A stretch of DNA of 64,000 bases from Deltaproteobacteria bacterium (GTDB lineage: Bacteria > Desulfobacterota > GWC2-55-46), in assembly GCA_016177845.1 (NCBI GenBank), contig JACOUO010000007.1:1-64000 (forward strand), read 5' to 3'. A program made the translations under genes and the position numbers. Below the pieces are notes generated by a model, which was given only the letters and a program-made list of their open reading frames with translations, was not told the DNA's origin and ran no database searches. Within the stretch, counting starts at the first letter, position 1. Every line of letters begins with the position of its first letter. Positions 24,657 to 32,960 of the stretch are shown piece after piece.

Positions 24657-26476
24657 TCGGAATAGACCTTGGGACCACTTTTTCTGCAGCTGCCTACCTT
24701 GAATTTGGAAAACCTGTCGTTATTCCCGACAAGGACGGACATAAACTCACGCCATCAATCGTAGCAATACTCAATGACGGCAAAAGGATTACAGGAAGGC
24801 AGGCGAGGGCTCAGGCCGAAAGCAATCCTGATGGGACGGTTTTTTCGATAAAGAGGAGGATGGGAAGGAATTCATATATTGATCCTGAAGGGGCTATTAG
24901 TGAAAAAGGTTTGATAACACAGGTCAAAAGGCACATGGGCTCTGACTTCAGGATTAAAATAGGCGGCAAAGAATATACGCCTGAAGAGATCTCCGCGGTT
25001 ATATTAAGAAAGATGAAAAAAGATGCCGAGGATTACCTCGGTGACGAGATAAGTAAGGCCGTTATAAGCGTTCCCGCGTACTTCAATATCACACAGCGTC
25101 AGGCAACACTTGATGCCGGGGCAATAGCGGGACTTGATGTAATAAGGATAATCGATGAGCCTACAGCCGCGGCTCTTGCCTATGGGTTGGATATGGAAGG
25201 GGCTGAAACAGTAATGGTCTGGGACCTTGGGGGAGGGACTTTTGATGTTTCGATATTGGAGCTTGGAGGAGGATTGTTTGAAGTAAAGAGCGTAAGCGGA
25301 GATACATGGCTTGGAGGGGAGGATTACGACCAGCGCTTGGTAGAATATCTTATCGAGGAGTTTAAGAAAGAATATGGAGTAGATGTCTCCGCCGATAAAG
25401 GGGCCATGATAAGGCTTAAGGACGCGGCAGAAAGCGCAAAAATAGAGTTTAGTGAGAGTGAATTTTCACATGTGATTTTCCCGTTTAATGAAAACAGGCT
25501 TGAGGCCTTTCTTACAAGGGGCAAATTCGAAGAACTTACCAGAGACCTTGCGGAAAGGATGAAGGCCCCCACAGAGCGGGCTTTAAAGGACGCAGGGTTT
25601 AAACCGTCTGATATTGACCGGATAATACTTGTAGGAGGCTCCACGCGGATGCCTCGCATACGGCAGCTTTTCAGTGAGATTATGGGCAAGGAGCCGTATA
25701 TTGATATGCACCCTGATGAGGTGGTCGCCATGGGGGCTGCAATACAGGCAGGTATTCTCACTAAGGAAATTGCTAAGAGGATACTTGTGGATGTTACACC
25801 CATATCCCTTGGAATAGAGACCGAAGGAGGGATTTTTACCAGGATAATAGAAAGGAACACAACCATTCCGGCTACAAGAAGCCGGATATTCACGAACTCA
25901 GCGCAAGACCAGGGCTCGATGGAAATCCATGTGCTTCAGGGCGAGAGGACCATGTCAGCTTATAATATTACAATGGACAGGTTTGAGCTTACGGGGATTG
26001 AGCCCGCTCCGAGAGGCGAAGCAATGGTCGATATAAAATTTGAAATAGACGCGAACGGGATATTGCGCGTCTCTGCAACTGATTTAAGGACTGAAAATTC
26101 GAAGTCGCTCCGAATAAGTCCGAGGTTTTATGGCCTTGCTCCGGAGGAGATCGAACGCATGATAAAAGAGGCTGAGAAGTCAAATGAATCGGACGGGATG
26201 GAGAGGGAAAACGCAAAAATCCTTATCAGGGCCAATAACCTGCTGACAGCCGCGGGGATGGCGGCCAAAGACGCATTGTCTGTCATCTGCATTTCTGAAT
26301 CGGCCAAGGTTGAAGAGATGGAAAATATGGGAAGGAAACTTGAGAAAGCAATTTCTGAAGGGAATACTCAACTGATAAAGGACGCTTCTGATAAGCTTGA
26401 GAAATGCATAAAGGTCATTGAGACTGAAATTGAAAAGAAATTCCAAAAAAAAGAGTCGCTGAACAGGGTAGCCTGA
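24644..26476 (+). CDS. dnaK: Hsp70 chaperone (DnaK) of the gas-vesicle cluster
   Basis: It starts at TTG 24644, with AAGGAGG five bases upstream. The 610 residues include the Hsp70 signatures IGIDLGTTFSAAAYLEFGKP, VWDLGGGTFDVSIL and ILVGGSTRMPRIRQLF, a full substrate-binding domain (NTTIPATRSRIFTNSAQDQG; LQGERTMSAYNITMDRFELT) and a shortened helical lid. It lacks the EEVD-like or Gly-rich disordered tail of housekeeping DnaK. Neither grpE nor a free dnaJ is nearby. The only J-domain in sight is fused to GvpF at 22208, so this appears to be a dedicated vesicle-assembly Hsp70. An alternative is a second general DnaK recruited to the locus. Confidence 0.93.
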   Translation: MSKVIGIDLGTTFSAAAYLEFGKPVVIPDKDGHKLTPSIVAILNDGKRITGRQARAQAESNPDGTVFSIKRRMGRNSYIDPEGAISEKGLITQVKRHMGSDFRIKIGGKEYTPEEISAVILRKMKKDAEDYLGDEISKAVISVPAYFNITQRQATLDAGAIAGLDVIRIIDEPTAAALAYGLDMEGAETVMVWDLGGGTFDVSILELGGGLFEVKSVSGDTWLGGEDYDQRLVEYLIEEFKKEYGVDVSADKGAMIRLKDAAESAKIEFSESEFSHVIFPFNENRLEAFLTRGKFEELTRDLAERMKAPTERALKDAGFKPSDIDRIILVGGSTRMPRIRQLFSEIMGKEPYIDMHPDEVVAMGAAIQAGILTKEIAKRILVDVTPISLGIETEGGIFTRIIERNTTIPATRSRIFTNSAQDQGSMEIHVLQGERTMSAYNITMDRFELTGIEPAPRGEAMVDIKFEIDANGILRVSATDLRTENSKSLRISPRFYGLAPEEIERMIKEAEKSNESDGMERENAKILIRANNLLTAAGMAAKDALSVICISESAKVEEMENMGRKLEKAISEGNTQLIKDASDKLEKCIKVIETEIEKKFQKKESLNRVA

Positions 26477-26485
26477 GAGGGCTTT

Positions 26486-26884
26486 ATGATAAGGTCGATA
26501 CCGCCCAGAACGATGCTTGGTAAATTGAGAGGGGAAAAGGATGAAAATAGGCCCGGAGGGGTCTTGAGGTCTGCAAAGCCCAAGGAATGGGTGTATGAGA
26601 CAAAGCCTGCTTTCAAAAGGGTAAAGGCGCCTCTTATCGATGTTTTCAGGGAGGCAGAGGAAGTAAGGATAATAATGGACCTCAGCGGCTTCAGCAGGGG
26701 TGAGATAGATATTGATATTCAGCCTGACAGGTATATTATTTCCGCCGTAAAAGGAGAGCAGGTCTTAAGAGAGGAGATACTTATTCCGCAGGATGTAAAT
26801 CCGTCAGCTGTAGAGGAAAACTATAAAAACGGAATACTCGAATTAGTCCTGCCGAGAGAGAAAAAGGCTGCTGAGGATAAATAA
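26486..26884 (+). CDS. Hsp20-family small chaperone (second GvpH-like)
   Basis: The 132-residue protein has a basic N-terminus and then an alpha-crystallin domain from ~50: APLIDVFREAEEVRIIMDLS, then EENYKNGILELVLPREKK. It is 9 bp after dnaK, with which small heat-shock proteins cooperate by holding clients. Together with the Hsp20 at 18533 it gives the cluster two small chaperones. Confidence 0.88.
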   Translation: MIRSIPPRTMLGKLRGEKDENRPGGVLRSAKPKEWVYETKPAFKRVKAPLIDVFREAEEVRIIMDLSGFSRGEIDIDIQPDRYIISAVKGEQVLREEILIPQDVNPSAVEENYKNGILELVLPREKKAAEDK

Positions 26885-26925
26885 TTGAAAATCCAACAGG
26901 TTCTTCGGACTAAGAAGGAGAAGGC

Positions 26926-27324
26926 ATGGATAATAGATACAGGATTTTAATTCTCGATGATGATGAGAATATCTGCAGTTTTTTGAGAATTTTTTTTGAA
27001 GAAGAGGGTTGTGAAGTTATGACTTCCTTAAGCGCTGAAGAAGGGCTGAAAAAAGCGCTGGAGCAAAGGCCCGACATTGTCTTTGTTGACCTGAGTATCC
27101 CTGAAATGGGTGGAATCGAGGTTTTAAGGAAGCTTAAAAAAAATAACAGCAACATGGCAGTTGTCATGATTACCGGATTTGGCACAATAGAGGGTGCGAT
27201 GAAAGCCATGGAGTGCGGGGCACACGATTATTTAACAAAACCTATCGACATGGATTTCATGAAAGAAGTAGTATCATGCGCTTTGAACTCAGCCCAGATT
27301 AAGGCGGCGGGCATAAGATACTAA
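26926..27324 (+). CDS. Single-domain response regulator in the gas-vesicle operon
   Basis: A 132-residue receiver domain only: acidic pocket DDDEN, phospho-acceptor Asp in IVFVDLSIPEMGG, Thr in VVMITGFG, and Lys in YLTKPID. There is no output domain. It has a strong AAGGAGAAGG ribosome-binding site and lies 41 bp after the second Hsp20. It is probably part of the same phosphorelay as the kinase at 11707, perhaps linking buoyancy to motility or acting as a phosphate sink; that is inference. Confidence 0.88.
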   Translation: MDNRYRILILDDDENICSFLRIFFEEEGCEVMTSLSAEEGLKKALEQRPDIVFVDLSIPEMGGIEVLRKLKKNNSNMAVVMITGFGTIEGAMKAMECGAHDYLTKPIDMDFMKEVVSCALNSAQIKAAGIRY

Positions 27325-27355
27325 ATAGTTTTTTTTATAAACCATGAGAAGCTAA

Positions 27356-28069
27356 ATGAAAAAGCTGATATTTGTCCCTGTCATTCATATGGGAGCTGAT
27401 CTTGGAAGCATAGCCGAAAAAGCTGCTGAAAGGGGCATTTCGGGTGTAGGAGAAGACATTTGGCAAAGACACACAAAAACGATACTCGGTTTTTGGCAGT
27501 CGATAGCAGGTTATTTTGAGACTTTCGACGCCAAGGGAGTGAAGTTATACCAGGACGGAATGATTGCCGATAAAGAACTCGGAGCAAGGATAATAGAAGA
27601 CGGAATAAAAGCTGGAAGTATTAATTTTCGGATATTATCAGATCTTTTGCAAAGGGGGGCTGTTCTTGTCAGGACAGAGGATTTTAAGCTCGTTAAGCAA
27701 GAGCATGACTGGTTTATTGAATTGAGCAAGGCGCGGACGAAAATCGAGAAGATCATAGTTTATCTTCGTTACATTTTAGTAAAGGGGAAACTTCTTAAAA
27801 AAAGGGATAAATACGTAGCGATGAGGATAAACGGAACTTTAAAGAAAAATGAGACAGGGGTTTTGTTTATAGGGGCGAACCATGATGTTGAGAGATGGCT
27901 TGATAAAGATATCGGCATGGTAGAACTTAAGGATAAAAAGAAGCTTATCGAGTATCAAAGAGGGTTTATCCATTGGGATAGGCGTAGAGAAAAATTTGAT
28001 AAATTGGCAGGATATCTTACCCTGCCGGTAGAACGGGAAAAACAGTCTGCAAACCTAAGAGCCTCATAA
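27356..28069 (+). CDS. Unknown protein at the end of the gas-vesicle operon
   Basis: I do not recognise the family. The 237 residues have no signal peptide or membrane segment. The opening KKLIFVPVIHMGADLGSIAE and a central FIGANHDVERWLDKDI give an alpha/beta look with possible His/Asp ligands. The C-terminal third is basic and helical (IHWDRRREKFDKLAGYL). It follows the receiver gene by 31 bp in the same orientation and is the last plus-strand gene of the cluster, so it is probably co-transcribed. A hydrolase-like or TraB-like fold is possible but unsupported. Confidence 0.75.
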   Translation: MKKLIFVPVIHMGADLGSIAEKAAERGISGVGEDIWQRHTKTILGFWQSIAGYFETFDAKGVKLYQDGMIADKELGARIIEDGIKAGSINFRILSDLLQRGAVLVRTEDFKLVKQEHDWFIELSKARTKIEKIIVYLRYILVKGKLLKKRDKYVAMRINGTLKKNETGVLFIGANHDVERWLDKDIGMVELKDKKKLIEYQRGFIHWDRRREKFDKLAGYLTLPVEREKQSANLRAS

Positions 28070-28161
28070 AACAGAATGTTTGCTATAATCTGTGCGACTC
28101 GTGCCACTAAAATACCCAACCCATTTTCCTGCAGTGATTTAAGTTTTAAATGACATTAAGC

Positions 28162-28635
28162 CTACCAAGAGGAAGCCTGCCCTGTTCTTTCCATTTTTCT
28201 TTCGAGGCGTTTTTCAAAAAGGTCGAAGAATTTTGATTGCTGTTCTTTTTTGAGTATAGCCTTCTCTTCAAGGAGGTGCTCCACTACAAGCGCCTGCATC
28301 CTGCCCTGAAGTTCGCTTACATCCGTCAAAACGGCATTGACGGCAGCCCTGTCCTGCTTGTCTGCACGGAGGTGCTCGATGAGCTGTTTTCTCTTCTTTA
28401 CTATCTCTTCCTTTAATTCGCCCGTTGCCTTGCGGAATGCGATGTCCTTCTCCTCTATCATCTTCTGCTGCTCAGGGGTAAGCTCCAGGGTGTTCATCAA
28501 GACACGGCTCTTATGCCCCCTTTCATGATGTGCATGCCCGTTGCCTCTGTAAAAATGATAGCCTAACGCAGTCAGGAAAAGAAAATTGAGCACCAAAGAA
28601 AGTATCAGTATTAATTTTAACGACTTGTCTTTCAT
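28162..28635 (-). CDS. CpxP/Spy-like periplasmic metal-stress protein
   Basis: The 157-residue protein has an N-terminal membrane anchor or signal (LILILSLVLNFLFLTALGYH), a His-rich linker (GNGHAHHERGHKS) and a long helical domain with LTPEQQKMIEEKDIAFRKAT and ELQGRMQALVVEHLLEEKAI, typical of the heavy-metal-resistance/periplasmic adaptor family. It overlaps the anti-sigma gene by 4 bp and so belongs to the ECF sigma operon. It probably senses metal or envelope stress in the periplasm and feeds into the anti-sigma factor. Confidence 0.85.
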   Translation of the reverse strand: MKDKSLKLILILSLVLNFLFLTALGYHFYRGNGHAHHERGHKSRVLMNTLELTPEQQKMIEEKDIAFRKATGELKEEIVKKRKQLIEHLRADKQDRAAVNAVLTDVSELQGRMQALVVEHLLEEKAILKKEQQSKFFDLFEKRLERKMERTGQASSW

Positions 28636-29123
28636 CTGTACTCTCCTTCATCAAAATACGCTCCCGCGATGGACTCGGGGGGAGCAGCCCCAAGGTAATC
28701 AAGAGACATTGAGGCGAATATCTGTTCTGAGTCGGCTGTTGAGATATCTTTTTCAATAAAAAACTTTCCGGCGAAAAAGGCCCCTGAAATTATCTCGATT
28801 GCCAGCACCATGATTATCGCAAACCTTCCTAAATTCGCGGATATTGAAAAAGGCTTCTGATGCCACGGTTTGCCAGAGCCCTGTCCGTAATCTTCGCCTG
28901 TTTGTTCGTCTGAAGCAATCTTTCCCATAATGCCTGCAGCAAACCCCGCAGGCGCTTTGAACCTGTAAGCGCCCCCTACTGCTTCGTGCGCATCCAAAAG
29001 CTCCTGAAACCCGTCCCTGCACGCGGCGCAGTCTTTAAGATGCGCTTCAAGGAGGGCCTTTCTCTCTGCGGCCCTTCCGTCGATATGCTCTGAGAATAAT
29101 GATTGCGCTTCCCTACAATCCAT
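28632..29123 (-). CDS. Zinc-finger transmembrane anti-sigma factor
   Basis: The 163-residue protein has the N-terminal zf-HC2 motif CREAQSLFSEHIDG ... HLKDCAACRDGF (His-x3-Cys-x2-Cys), which grips the ECF sigma factor. One membrane segment (FAIIMVLAIEIISGAFFAGK) and a short periplasmic tail follow. It lies 36 bp after the sigma gene and overlaps the periplasmic sensor downstream, the standard sigma/anti-sigma/sensor layout. Confidence 0.9.
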   Translation of the reverse strand: MDCREAQSLFSEHIDGRAAERKALLEAHLKDCAACRDGFQELLDAHEAVGGAYRFKAPAGFAAGIMGKIASDEQTGEDYGQGSGKPWHQKPFSISANLGRFAIIMVLAIEIISGAFFAGKFFIEKDISTADSEQIFASMSLDYLGAAPPESIAGAYFDEGEYR

Positions 29124-29159
29124 CTGTCTTGCTCCTTACTGAATTAAACGGCAGAAGTC

Positions 29160-29729
29160 TTAATATTGTTCCCTCAAATCCTTAAGCGCCTTTTTAAGCT
29201 CTTCCCTTGCCCTTGATATCCGGGACTTCACGGTGCCCATTGAAATATCCAAGGCCTCGGCTATCTCTTCATATGATAATCCCTCGATATCCTTTAACAG
29301 GATAACAGTCTTAAGTTTTTCCGAAAGCCCGGCTATGGCCTTGAAGATTGCGCTATTTAATTCTTTGGATTCAAGTGATTTATCAGGCCAAGGCGCGGAT
29401 GATTCATCCAAGGCGAAGTCATCTCCGTCAGGCGAGGCCCTGTTCAGATATTCATGGACAGGCCTTCTTTTATGGTCAATGCAGGTATTAAAGGCGATAC
29501 GGTACAACCATGATGAAAAATATGGGGAGGGGCTGAAACCTGAAAGATTCTCATAAAGCTTGATAAATACTTCCTGCGCCGCATCCTGCGCGTCACTGGG
29601 GTTTATAAGCATATATCGGCAGATGTTATAGATCCTGTCCTGATGTCTGCAAATAATTTCCTCAAAGGCGCTCCTGTCGCCTTTTTGAAATCTTTCTACA
29701 AGAAGCCGGTCGATATTTTTATCGATCAT
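29160..29729 (-). CDS. ECF RNA polymerase sigma factor (RpoE-like)
   Basis: The 189-residue protein has region 2 (DRIYNICRYMLINPSDAQDA followed by AQEVFIKLYENL) and region 4 (LSYEEIAEALDISMGTVKSR), and no region 1.1 or 3. It directs polymerase to envelope- or metal-stress promoters and is held by the zinc anti-sigma factor encoded next. Such operons usually autoregulate; the upstream DNA has GGGAACAT followed ~16 bp later by an AT-rich stretch, only weakly ECF-like. Confidence 0.93.
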   Translation of the reverse strand: MIDKNIDRLLVERFQKGDRSAFEEIICRHQDRIYNICRYMLINPSDAQDAAQEVFIKLYENLSGFSPSPYFSSWLYRIAFNTCIDHKRRPVHEYLNRASPDGDDFALDESSAPWPDKSLESKELNSAIFKAIAGLSEKLKTVILLKDIEGLSYEEIAEALDISMGTVKSRISRAREELKKALKDLREQY

Positions 29730-30022
29730 AGATTTATAACGCCGTTATTACAGGTAATGTTCCCTGAAAGTGAGCGAAAAACCTTGTCAAAAAAGGGGAA
29801 TCGATGCGCGGAACCATGAAACCCATTGAAATATATAAAAATTTCCATTCGTGGCAATTATACCAGCACAGCTTTATTTTTTCAAAAGCAGCTTTTTTTT
29901 TGAAATCAGTGATAGAATCTTAATCTATACGGAACATTCCATTGCTTTGCCTCGTTCTTTCAAGAGGACAATAGCTTTATTTAAAGACCTGTAATCTCTT
30001 CTTCAGCAAAATTAAAAGGACA

Positions 30023-30421
30023 ATGAGAATACTTCTGGTAGAAGACGAAAAGGACTTTGCGTCCATATTAAGGCAAGGGCTTGAGGAAAAGGGCCATAAT
30101 GTTTCTGTGGCTCACGATGCCGAAGCGGCCTTGCTTGAAGCAGGCTGCTGCTCTTTCGACCTGTTTATCATGGATATAATCCTGCCTCGCATGGATGGAC
30201 TTACCGCACTCGCCAACCTCAGAAAGAAAAACATATCGTCCCCCGCAATAATCATTACAGCAAGGGTGGAACTCGCAGGAGAGCTCAAGGGAATTGGAAT
30301 GGGGATTGACTCCTGCCTGATAAAGCCTTTTGCCTTCAGTGAACTTTTAGAAGAGATTGACTGCGTAGTGGAACGGTTTAAGGTAAAGCAGAGGGAGCGC
30401 GCGCCGGAGTTAAGTCCCTGA
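30023..30421 (+). CDS. Response regulator receiver protein
   Basis: A 132-residue receiver domain: EDEKD pocket at the start, phospho-acceptor Asp in LFIMDIILPRMDGL, Thr in IIITAR, and Lys in CLIKPFAF. It looks like the N-terminal half of an OmpR-type regulator but ends before any DNA-binding domain. AAAGGA stands just upstream of the ATG. No kinase is adjacent, so its partner is unknown. Confidence 0.87.
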   Translation: MRILLVEDEKDFASILRQGLEEKGHNVSVAHDAEAALLEAGCCSFDLFIMDIILPRMDGLTALANLRKKNISSPAIIITARVELAGELKGIGMGIDSCLIKPFAFSELLEEIDCVVERFKVKQRERAPELSP

Positions 30422-30571
30422 GAATGATTCAATAACAGATAGAAATTTTTAAACCGCCCTTTTTCTGCTTTGATTACCCTTAAAAATCTGCATTCAGTAT
30501 ATCTTGCCTGAGCTGTATCTCACTAAAAAATCTCTTCAGCGAAAGCAAAACTCTATGGGATTGTGGTTTGT

Positions 30572-32344
30572 TTATCTGTTCTTGCCCTTGATGCGGGTGT
30601 CTTTGAAGCCGTATTTTTTAGGGCTGTTCACTTCTTTTTTATTATGGATAGGCGAACCCGCAAGTATGGCCTTCTGTTCCTCTCTCCCTTTGACGCTCTT
30701 TTCCACAAAACATGGCTTGCCAGTAAACGGGTCTCGTTCCGTCCAGTACATGAGGGTGGAATATGTGGACGGGGTAGGAGTAAATACCTGTACCTGCTCA
30801 GGCACGGTGCCAAGCTCCTTCAAGGCGAAGGTCTTAAGCCTCTTCATATCTTCCGTGCCGCAGCCCGGATGCGCGGCCATCAGGTAATACGATAAAAACT
30901 GCCTGAGCCCCGCTTCTTTTGTAAATTTATAAAAAAGCTCCCTGAACTTTAAAAGGGCAGTGCGGTCGCAGCCCGGTTTGCCCATCTTCTCAAGCACGAT
31001 CGGCTCCGAATGCTCAGGGGCTATCTTCATCTGACCTGAGACATGATGAAGGACAAGCTCTTTAAGGTATCTCTCACCGTCGTTTTTATCAGCCAGCACC
31101 AAGTCGTGCCGAATGCCTGAGGCAACGACAACCTTTTTAACTCCGTTGATGGAGCGCAGTTCCTTAAGAATGGAAAGCTGTTCTTCGTGGCCTGATTTAA
31201 GAAGCGGGCAGACCTTCGGGGAGATGCAGCTCTTTTTCGGGCAGCAGCCATGTTTCTCTACCCTGTCGCAGCCGGTTTCGTACATATTCGCTGACGGCCC
31301 GCCAACATCGTGTATCCTTCCCTTAAACAGGGGATGCCTCGTCATCTCTTTTGCCTCGGCAATAATCGAGGCCTTGCTTCTGCTCCTTACGCGGCGGCCT
31401 TCATGTACGGCAATGGCGCAAAAACTGCACTCACCGTAACAGCCGCGGTGCGTAGAGATGGAGAAACGGATTGTCTCAAGGGCCTTTACCTCGCCGTCCT
31501 TGCGGTGGAAGGGGTGGACATCCCGTTCATATCCAAGGCTGTACACCTCGTCAAGTTCCTTCTGAGAGGGATAGAGCGCAGGAGGGTTCTGGATGAGGTA
31601 ACGGTTGTCATGCCTTTGGGCAAGCCTCTGCGCTGTGGCAGGTTCATTGTTATTATAAAATAATATGAAAGCCCTTGTGAAAGCGTTCTTGTCGCTTGCG
31701 GACTCTTCGTATGAAGGCAGTTCCAGACAATTTTCAGGAAGGTCTTTGGAGATATAGCAGAGCCCGCGTACGCCTCTTGGGTCTTTCCCTTCCTTTAAGC
31801 ACTCGGCGAGCTCAACCACGGAACGCTCTGCCATGCCGTAGAGAAGGTAGTCGGCCTTTGCGTCAAAGAGGAGGGAGCGCCTGATGCTGTCCGTACAAAA
31901 ATCATAATGGGATATCCTTCGCAGGCTTGCCTCTATCCCGCCAAGGACAATGGGGCGCGGATTTGTCTTGCAATACCTTCTGATGAGATTGGCGTAGGCA
32001 ATGGAGGCCCTGTCAGGACGCCTGTTGTTTATGCCTCCGGGGGTGTAATCGTCGCTATTGCGCTTGCGGCCTGTTGCTGTGCGGTTGGAGACCATGGAGT
32101 CGATACACCCGCCAGTAACGCCCCAGAAGAGCCGCGGCTCGCCGAGGCGCGTGATATCGGCTTGAGAATTTATATCAGGCTGTCCTATAACGCCGACCCT
32201 GTAGCCTGCGGCAAACAGAACCTTTCCGATTACGGCAACTCCGACATAGGGCGAGTCGATGTAGCTGTCGCCTGTTACCAGTATTACATCGAGGGCATCC
32301 CATCCCAACCCTTCCATCTCTTTTTTTGTTGTCGGCAGAAACAT
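30572..32344 (-). CDS. ygiQ: YgiQ-family radical SAM protein
   Basis: The start is set at ATG 32344 (MFLPTTKKEMEGLGWDALDV), with GAGGAAAAG upstream and matching the usual YgiQ start; a longer frame reaches 32476. The ~590 residues include an N-terminal domain (GDSYIDSPYVGVAVIGKVLF), the radical SAM motif HRGCYGECSFCAI (C-x3-C-x2-C) and a C-terminal DUF3362-like region (AAHPGCGTEDMKRL). YgiQ proteins are widespread, cytoplasmic and of unknown reaction. The gene is transcribed away from the pilin operon, from which a palindromic region separates it. Confidence 0.9.
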   Translation of the reverse strand: MFLPTTKKEMEGLGWDALDVILVTGDSYIDSPYVGVAVIGKVLFAAGYRVGVIGQPDINSQADITRLGEPRLFWGVTGGCIDSMVSNRTATGRKRNSDDYTPGGINNRRPDRASIAYANLIRRYCKTNPRPIVLGGIEASLRRISHYDFCTDSIRRSLLFDAKADYLLYGMAERSVVELAECLKEGKDPRGVRGLCYISKDLPENCLELPSYEESASDKNAFTRAFILFYNNNEPATAQRLAQRHDNRYLIQNPPALYPSQKELDEVYSLGYERDVHPFHRKDGEVKALETIRFSISTHRGCYGECSFCAIAVHEGRRVRSRSKASIIAEAKEMTRHPLFKGRIHDVGGPSANMYETGCDRVEKHGCCPKKSCISPKVCPLLKSGHEEQLSILKELRSINGVKKVVVASGIRHDLVLADKNDGERYLKELVLHHVSGQMKIAPEHSEPIVLEKMGKPGCDRTALLKFRELFYKFTKEAGLRQFLSYYLMAAHPGCGTEDMKRLKTFALKELGTVPEQVQVFTPTPSTYSTLMYWTERDPFTGKPCFVEKSVKGREEQKAILAGSPIHNKKEVNSPKKYGFKDTRIKGKNR

Positions 32345-32458
32345 CTTTTCCTCTTTAACGGCCTCTATGAGGCACAATATTTTATTGTACTCCAACTGTA
32401 ATGTACGGGTCAACTTAAGACCGTATATCATCAGTGAGGCCGCTGGCCGGGTTTGAGA

Positions 32459-32490
32459 TGGGGTGACCTGTGTCACAGGTTTTTACCCCA
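32459..32490. promoter_or_regulatory. Nested palindrome between ygiQ and the pilin operon
   Basis: ACCTGTGtCACAGGT (32466-32480) is a perfect 7+1+7 dyad, enclosed by TGGGGT (32459-32464) and ACCCCA (32485-32490). There is no T-tract on the plus strand, and it lies in the divergent intergenic region ~50 bp before pilV. A regulator-binding operator is more likely than a terminator. Confidence 0.5.
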
Positions 32491-32538
32491 TGAAAGAGTA
32501 AAATTATTCAATAAAGACAGCTAATTAGTTGAGACTAT

Positions 32539-32943
32539 ATGCCAAAAGGAAATGAGAAGGGATTCACTCTGCTTGAATTGCTTATCGCCATGTCCATCTT
32601 GTCTGTCAGTATTCTTGGGCTTGCGACAATGCTCAGTTCCGGCATAGGAACCGACCGTTTCGCCCACATGATCGCGGTAGAGGGCTCAGTAGGCTCTTCG
32701 GTTGTTGAGGAAATTGTCGCGAGAGACCCTTCAGATCCTATCTTTTCTTCCAATATAACAGGGGCTGCATACGACCTTGACCCTGATACGGCTTCTACTG
32801 TCAGGACTGTACAGGGCAGGACTTATTCAGCTACTTATTCCATCTCCGTAAATAATCCTGTCTCAGGCGTATCAAAGATAGATGTAACGGTAATAAACGG
32901 CACAAGGACAGTGAGCTTTACGGCTTTCAAAAGCACTGTTTAA
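32539..32943 (+). CDS. pilV: Type IV pilus minor pilin PilV-like
   Basis: The 134-residue prepilin has the class III leader NEKG followed by FTLLELLIAMSILSVSILGL, the PilD cleavage site (G/F) and the Glu+5 needed for assembly. The rest is a small globular domain (ITGAAYDLDPDTASTVRTVQ). It is the first gene of the pilV-W-X-Y1 operon, whose products form the tip complex that primes pilus assembly. Confidence 0.85.
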   Translation: MPKGNEKGFTLLELLIAMSILSVSILGLATMLSSGIGTDRFAHMIAVEGSVGSSVVEEIVARDPSDPIFSSNITGAAYDLDPDTASTVRTVQGRTYSATYSISVNNPVSGVSKIDVTVINGTRTVSFTAFKSTV

Positions 32944-32960
32944 GGATTCGGGGTGTTTGC

